From assembly GCA_049694275.1 (NCBI GenBank), contig JBAVQS010000227.1, positions 1 to 8,156 of the forward strand: a stretch of 8,156 nucleotides of DNA, given 5' to 3'. The translations under genes were made by a program, and so were the position numbers. The notes below the pieces were generated by a model. It was given only the letters and a program-made list of their open reading frames with translations. It made no database searches and had not been told where the DNA came from. This document shows, one piece after another, positions 4,516-8,156 of this stretch (position 1 is its first letter; each line of letters opens with the position of its first letter). This DNA comes from JBAVQS01 sp049694275. Its GTDB lineage: Bacteria > Chloroflexota > Anaerolineae > UBA4142 > SHND01.

Positions 4516-7004
4516 TGTCCCGCGTGCCAATCGCCATCACACCCGCCCGCCGCACACGAGATGCGTCCTTGCGCAGTATGGTTCTTGAGATCGACCACGC
4601 CGGTGAGCACGAGTTGGGGACTCAGATTGACCGTAACTCCGGGCGTGCCACAATCACCATCGCTTCCGGAGGTCCCCTTCATCGGACCGGTGAAACCGGA
4701 GAGTTCGCCGGTTTTGACATTCACCGTTCCGCCCAGATTCCCCTCGAAATACGCGTGGCTCGTACGAGTCACCGAAGGGTCGCATTTGTCCTGGTACTTG
4801 AAGCCGCTCTCCGCCTGGAAGAAAGCGCTCGCTTTGCCGGTGTTGAGATCGACCGATAGCTTGATGGGCCCGACATAGGGGGCGCCGCCAAAAGAGAGGT
4901 TGAACGTGCCGTTCATGACAAACACATTGCCCGCGATCGCGTCCTGTGTCGCTTTCGCATTCGCGGCGGCCTGGGCCTGCCCGGCCTGCGCCGTCAGGCG
5001 CGCGATCTGTGTAACCGTTGCCACAAACTCGGCGGTCTGTGTTCCATAGACCTCGTTCGAAACCACTGTCCCGGTTGCATTCATAACAAGCTGTGTGGCA
5101 GTTCTCGCATGCTGCGTCGCTGCCATAGCCGTCGCGGTAGCCAGACGTTGCGCTTCCTCTTCCTTTGAATCTTTTGCAAACGCGGTGGCATCCTTGCTCG
5201 ATTCCCATTCCTCAAGAACCCTGAGGCCTGAGGTGTATGATAAAGTGGCATAGCTCAGCAGGTCTCCCTCGGACTGTCGCCCGGTATAACACATGAGCTC
5301 TTGCGGCCCCTCCCCGGTATGTACGGTAAAAGACTGCATGCCATGCGCCTGGGTGATCCTGGTTTGATTCGCCGAGTCACTTCCCCGGCACACCAAAAAG
5401 ACCTGGTCGAGCGGTCCCGTGGCGGTCCAGGTGACTGCCACCTCTATTTCGTAGGGCGCGTCCGGATAGGCGCCGTTATATCGCATATTCGTCTGCTCGA
5501 TCGTGAGCGCGATGGCCGGCTTGGGATCGGGCTTGACCGGGACCTGGGCCTCAACCCGCGGCGTTCCCGCCGCCGATTGAACCAGCGCCAGAACGATGCC
5601 TTCGTTGCCGTCGCCGCCGATCAAGGTGAGCGCGCTCAGCAGACCGCCCTCAAACCAAAAGGGCGGTAACGCTTGTTCGCCCAGATCCGGGCGGGCAATC
5701 ACCATGCCGGCCGGCGCAGAGACCTTGAGCGTGCCGGAAGGGCTGGCGGGGTCGGGGGACATACTGGCAAGCTGCGCCGCAGCCACCTGGCGCGCAATGT
5801 CACCCTGGCTCTGCCCGGCGGCGCTGGTCATTTGCTGATTCAATGCCGCATCCAGCGGGGCACTGACTGGATGCACCGGAGGCGGTATGACCAGATCCAA
5901 CTGAACGGTCTCCTTCGAGGCCGCCACCCAACTCCTGAGCACCGTTCCGGCGCCCAACTGTTGCTTGAGCGCTGTTTCGGCCTGGCTCTCCATCTGTTTG
6001 GGCAAAGCGGAAACGGGCTTGGACTGATAGGAAAGGAAGGGGTTGCTCGGGGCGGCCTGCGTCGGTCCGGTCTGCACCGCCGGGTTCCACAGGCGCAGAC
6101 CATACTCGGCAACCCGATTGTTCCACTCCGCCACCTTGTAATCTCCCCGGTTGAGCTCGTCACGCATATTCTGCGCTTCCACGACGAAAGCATAACTCGT
6201 GCGAGCGATGCCGAAATACTGGGCCGAGAGCCGGCGCACCGCCCCGCTGTCACCCTCCTGCGCCGCCGCGGTCCAGCCGAGCGCCCGGGCGATTCCCCCC
6301 GCGCGCATGGCGCTGGCAGCCATCTCGCGCAGGTCGCCGTCGAGTAATGTCACGTTAGGAGCGATGGCTTGCGGGAGGGCAAGACCTATGCCGCGATAGG
6401 GCGAAAGGTGCGACATATTTCGGGTATCCTGGAGAAATTTCAACTCGGCGCGATTCAGGTCGGCAATGGCGGCCGCGAGCGCATCGGCAGAGGCGGCGAC
6501 CTCCTGCGGCGCAAGGTATTGGGGCGCGGAGACGCGGTCCGGCGCGGGGGTGCGCGCGGCAGGAACCGTACCGGCAGGTGAGGTTATAACCCGGCCGGGG
6601 GTTTCGCTGCTATACGGCATGACAATCACCGTTGTCGGCGGGTGTTGGCTGGCGAACAGCAGGATGCCGATGACGACAAAGAGAACGAGCGCAAGCGCGC
6701 CGGCCAGTGGAATCCAGATCGATGTGCGCTTGACCGGTGGTGCAGGTGGGACCGGTACGGAAGGCACAGGCGGCGGTTGCCCGGAACCGGGCGAGGGAGG
6801 CTGAGCCAGGACCCACTGTTGGCCGTCGTACACATGCCACTGGCCGGTCTCGGCGCCGAGCATCCACCAGCGCCCCTGCACATCCTGGAACATCAGGTCC
6901 TTGAGCGCGGCCTCGAACTGCTCGTGGGTGACGCGGCCCGTGGCCATGAGCCCCTTGAGACGAAAATATTCGTCTTCGGCTCGTTGGAAATGATTGGTGC
7001 TCAT
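4512..7004 (-). CDS. Large membrane-anchored surface protein with N-terminal SHOCT-like module (Chloroflexota-type)
   Basis: An 830-residue protein of unknown function. Residues 6-40 form a SHOCT-like helical hairpin (FRLKGLMATGRVTHEQFEAA), followed by a Trp-rich beta segment (44-66, with RWWMLG and YDGQQWV). A Pro-rich linker (68-92) leads to one transmembrane helix (about 95-118), so the N-terminus should be cytoplasmic and the rest outside. Outside are a helical region (about 165-305), a second mixed region (to about 490), an Ig-like beta domain (about 497-595, Cys539 and Cys572), an Ala/Thr/Gln-rich coiled-coil-like stretch (about 603-690) and a beta-rich C-terminal domain (693-830) with Cys741, Cys785, Cys817 and Cys822. 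AAGGAGG at 7016-7010 with a five-base spacer fixes the start. The stop codon lies inside a palindromic repeat. A sensing, adhesion or wall-binding role is possible; none can be shown from sequence. Confidence 0.85.
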   Translation of the reverse strand: MSTNHFQRAEDEYFRLKGLMATGRVTHEQFEAALKDLMFQDVQGRWWMLGAETGQWHVYDGQQWVLAQPPSPGSGQPPPVPSVPVPPAPPVKRTSIWIPLAGALALVLFVVIGILLFASQHPPTTVIVMPYSSETPGRVITSPAGTVPAARTPAPDRVSAPQYLAPQEVAASADALAAAIADLNRAELKFLQDTRNMSHLSPYRGIGLALPQAIAPNVTLLDGDLREMAASAMRAGGIARALGWTAAAQEGDSGAVRRLSAQYFGIARTSYAFVVEAQNMRDELNRGDYKVAEWNNRVAEYGLRLWNPAVQTGPTQAAPSNPFLSYQSKPVSALPKQMESQAETALKQQLGAGTVLRSWVAASKETVQLDLVIPPPVHPVSAPLDAALNQQMTSAAGQSQGDIARQVAAAQLASMSPDPASPSGTLKVSAPAGMVIARPDLGEQALPPFWFEGGLLSALTLIGGDGNEGIVLALVQSAAGTPRVEAQVPVKPDPKPAIALTIEQTNMRYNGAYPDAPYEIEVAVTWTATGPLDQVFLVCRGSDSANQTRITQAHGMQSFTVHTGEGPQELMCYTGRQSEGDLLSYATLSYTSGLRVLEEWESSKDATAFAKDSKEEEAQRLATATAMAATQHARTATQLVMNATGTVVSNEVYGTQTAEFVATVTQIARLTAQAGQAQAAANAKATQDAIAGNVFVMNGTFNLSFGGAPYVGPIKLSVDLNTGKASAFFQAESGFKYQDKCDPSVTRTSHAYFEGNLGGTVNVKTGELSGFTGPMKGTSGSDGDCGTPGVTVNLSPQLVLTGVVDLKNHTAQGRISCAAGGCDGDWHAGQ

Positions 7005-7016
7005 CGCCCCCTCCTT

Positions 7017-7073
7017 AACAAAAACGCGCTGATGCCCTGTTCGCGCCGGAAAGGCGCTCGCAGCATCAGCGCG
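7017..7073 (-). terminator. Terminator-shaped hairpin with T-run in the leader of the surface-protein gene (possible attenuator)
   Basis: On the minus strand a perfect 11-base stem (CGCGCTGATGC at 7073-7063 with GCATCAGCGCG at 7035-7025) encloses an inner five-base stem (GCGCC 7057-7053 / GGCGC 7047-7043) with a five-base loop. TTTTTGTT (7024-7017) follows directly, the classical form of an intrinsic terminator. AAGGAGG of the next gene begins at 7016. It could end the HD gene transcript about 130 bases after its stop codon, but its position means the surface-protein mRNA should include it. Confidence 0.78.
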
Positions 7074-7077
7074 GTAT

Positions 7078-7108
7078 GAGCCATGGTGGCATCGTCACCC
7101 CAGGGCTC
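7078..7108 (-). promoter_or_regulatory. Upstream leader hairpin, possible antiterminator partner
   Basis: GAGCC (7078-7082) pairs with GGCTC (7104-7108), and inside it GGTG (7085-7088) pairs with CACC (7096-7099), leaving a seven-base loop. GGCATC (7088-7093), mostly loop, is complementary to GATGCC (7031-7036), part of the 3' arm of the terminator hairpin in the minus-strand RNA. The two structures could therefore compete. I do not recognise a known riboswitch class here. Confidence 0.35.
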
Positions 7109-7203
7109 TCCATCTTTCATGACAAGCCGATCACAAATAGATCAGATACCGACTACATTTGTCTTTTCGATCGCGTGTGAAGGGATTCTTTGCTTATTAT
7201 ACT

Positions 7204-7797
7204 CTACTTTGGCTCGATCGCCCTCCCGCGATCAATCCAGTGCCGGTCCTGCTTGTCGCTAAACCACCACGCCTCGGACGGTGTGGTGAGAATCTCTTCC
7301 GCCAGGGTTCGGCCGGCGTTCGTCTTGAGCCGGGCGAGCGCGGACGGAACCCAGTCGGCAGCGCGCGGGTTGCCCAGGTCCTGCTGTTCCTTGAGCATGA
7401 GGAGGAGCTCGAGTTGGTCGGCGTCGTTGGCGAGCCGCGCTTCGGGGGTAGCCCGCGCCTCGAACTCTTGAACGAGCGCGACCACCTCCGCGCCGAACGG
7501 CAGCTCGCGGGTCAGGTCGGCGTACAACTTGACCTCATTCACGGAATCGTACTTGTGATTCACATAGTTGAAATCGCCGGTTCGCGCCTCGGGCAGATCG
7601 TGGAACAGGATGAGCTGGAGCAGGCGCGCGAGATCGACCGGCTCGCCGGCGAGGCGCGCGAGGAGCCAGGCGATGTGCGTCGCGCGAAACGAGTGTTCGG
7701 CAATCGACTGGCGGCCCGAGCCGAGAAAGGCAAAGCCCGAGCGCGGGATCTGATTGAGCATGCCGACTTCGAACAGGTATTGAGCATTCTGGGTCAT
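7204..7797 (-). CDS. HD-domain phosphohydrolase, YfbR/HDDC2-like 5'-nucleotidase candidate
   Basis: A 197-residue soluble HD-superfamily protein of the COG1896 type, whose studied members (YfbR, HDDC2) dephosphorylate deoxynucleoside 5'-monophosphates. The expected metal-binding residues are present: His35 in IAEHSFRA, the His66-Asp67 doublet in LFHDLPEARTGD, and Asp127 in NDADQLELLL. Arg19 in IPRSGF stands where YfbR has an important Arg. NYVNHKYDSVNE and KEQQDLGNP fit a bacterial/archaeal subgroup of unproven substrate. The start at 7797 is chosen over ATG 7845 because the -10 box at 7832-7827 lies downstream of 7845, and GGAGG at 7812-7808 precedes 7797 by ten bases. The gene stands alone, divergent from the right-edge gene and followed by the structured leader of the surface-protein gene. 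Confidence 0.88.
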   Translation of the reverse strand: MTQNAQYLFEVGMLNQIPRSGFAFLGSGRQSIAEHSFRATHIAWLLARLAGEPVDLARLLQLILFHDLPEARTGDFNYVNHKYDSVNEVKLYADLTRELPFGAEVVALVQEFEARATPEARLANDADQLELLLMLKEQQDLGNPRAADWVPSALARLKTNAGRTLAEEILTTPSEAWWFSDKQDRHWIDRGRAIEPK

Positions 7798-7826
7798 GGG
7801 TGCAATTCCTCCGGGGGATGGCGGCG

Positions 7827-7855
7827 ATTCTAACATCCGCCGCACGGCGCGTCAA
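7827..7855 (-). promoter_or_regulatory. Sigma70-like promoter for the HD-domain gene
   Basis: On the minus strand TTGACG (7855-7850) is followed after 17 bases by TAGAAT (7832-7827); each box matches five of six consensus bases. Transcription would start near 7820, about 23 bases before the ATG at 7797, with the GGAGG site between. Confidence 0.68.
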
Positions 7856-7879
7856 GCGGCGGCATTTTGCAATCAAATC

Positions 7880-7908
7880 TAGACAAGCGGTACAAGTGGC
7901 GCGATAAT
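7880..7908 (+). promoter_or_regulatory. Sigma70-like promoter for the right-edge gene
   Basis: TAGACA (7880-7885) and GATAAT (7903-7908) are separated by exactly 17 bases, and each matches five of six consensus positions. The predicted start near 7915 gives a leader of about 37 bases with GGAGG at 7942-7946, five bases before the ATG. Its -35 box lies 24 bases from that of the divergent HD gene promoter. Confidence 0.68.
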
Positions 7909-7951
7909 CCCGTTTGCACGCTTTTCACTCACGCACGACACGGAGGTCAGC

Positions 7952-8156
7952 ATGGACCCGATCACCGCCGCCATTCTCGCCGCCATCACCGCGGGCCTTA
8001 CCGCGGGGAGCACGGATGTCGCCAAAACCGCGCTGGTGGATGCCTATACCGCGTTCAAGGACTTGCTCAAGCGCAAGCTGGGTGACGAGAGCGACGTGGT
8101 GGAGGCCGTCGAAAAAATCGAGAGCAAGCCCGAATCGGCGGCGCGTCAAGCGACGC
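7952..8156 (+). CDS. Helical hypothetical protein, N-terminal part (3' truncated by window edge)
   Basis: The first 68 codons of a gene that runs off the right edge. The protein begins MDPITAAILAAITAGLTAG, continues with DVAKTALVDAYTAFKDLLKRKLG, and then an acidic helical stretch with KIESKPESAARQ. The start is well supported by GGAGG at 7942-7946 and a good promoter upstream. I recall a common family of bacterial proteins with this opening (DPIT..., a DAY..LK.LL..K.G segment, then E.KP.S..R), mostly annotated hypothetical; some members in multicellular-type bacteria carry a C-terminal amyloid-like RHIM-type motif. That link is from memory and cannot be tested here because the C-terminus is missing. 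The Ala-rich first segment could be an amphipathic or membrane-associated helix. Function unknown. Confidence 0.8.
   Translation, partial: MDPITAAILAAITAGLTAGSTDVAKTALVDAYTAFKDLLKRKLGDESDVVEAVEKIESKPESAARQAT

Larger units (their letters stand above)
7001..7120 (-). other. Short leader reading frame (39 codons) overlapping the surface-protein start as ATGA
   Basis: An ATG at 7120-7118 opens a 39-codon frame (beginning MKDGEPWGDDATMAHTALM, ending FLLRRGR) whose TGA at 7003-7001 overlaps the ATG of the 830-residue protein gene. It runs through both leader hairpins. No Shine-Dalgarno precedes either possible start (7120 or an internal ATG), so it may be a chance frame. It is listed because the overlap and the position over an attenuator-like hairpin suit a leader peptide. 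Confidence 0.2.

Noticed and set aside
3465..4859. + strand open frame of 464 codons opposite the prenyltransferase
   Set aside because: It runs across two real minus-strand genes and a palindromic repeat and has no family features.
7196..7201. Perfect minus-strand TATAAT just after the HD gene stop codon, as a promoter for the surface-protein gene
   Set aside because: The hexamer 17 bases upstream (AGGGCG) is not a -35 box. It remains possible with an extended or alternative sigma factor but is not strong enough to list.
7005..7203. Known riboswitch class in the surface-protein leader
   Set aside because: Compared from memory with TPP, cobalamin, FMN, SAM, glycine, guanidine, fluoride and ZTP signatures; none of their conserved core sequences is visible.
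1..8156. CRISPR arrays, rRNA or tRNA genes, insertion sequences
   Set aside because: No regularly spaced direct repeats, no cloverleaf or rRNA core sequences, and no transposase or integrase motifs were seen on either strand.

Overview
The window is a compact, roughly 60% GC piece of a bacterial chromosome. Several traits fit an uncultivated member of the Chloroflexota: a large protein that opens with a SHOCT-like/Trp-rich module I associate with that phylum, long Ala/Thr-rich helical stretches, and GTAGGGGC...GCCCCTAC palindromic repeats between genes. The phylum is inferred from memory of these traits, not from a search. No rRNA, tRNA, CRISPR array, transposase or integrase is visible.

Layout, left to right: (1) the last 147 residues of an MmeI-type class I DNA methyltransferase, + strand, cut by the left edge. 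(2) A convergent junction (446-611) holding a nested palindromic repeat. (3) A run of minus-strand genes, described here in transcription order from the right: an HD-domain phosphohydrolase (7797-7204); a structured 199-base leader; an 830-residue membrane-anchored surface protein (7004-4512); a palindromic repeat that supplies that gene's stop codon; a sigma70-like promoter; a UbiA/MenA-type prenyltransferase (4406-3393); a small Cys-motif DUF6788-like protein (3344-2985); a LysM-LysM-M23 cell-wall peptidase (2941-1712); a second type of dispersed repeat (around 1657-1689); a ClbS/DfsB-like DinB-fold protein (1610-1128); and an adenosine-specific kinase (1097-612). (4) At the right edge, the first 68 codons of a + strand gene, divergent from the HD gene, with clear promoters for both.

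The prenyltransferase, DUF6788-like and M23 genes are spaced 48 and 43 bases apart and could be one transcript, as could the ClbS-like and adenosine kinase genes (30 bases apart). The gene contents do not add up to one obvious pathway. They read as ordinary cell-envelope, quinone and nucleotide housekeeping, flanked by two edge genes that may belong to defence or signalling loci lying mostly outside the window.

The most notable structure is the 830-residue protein's leader. A strong terminator-shaped hairpin plus T-run ends only about 12 bases before the start codon, with the Shine-Dalgarno immediately after it, so transcription of this gene should have to read through it. A second hairpin upstream carries a loop sequence complementary to the terminator's 3' arm, and a 39-codon leader reading frame overlaps the gene start as ATGA. 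Together these suggest attenuation control. No sequence search or folding program was available.
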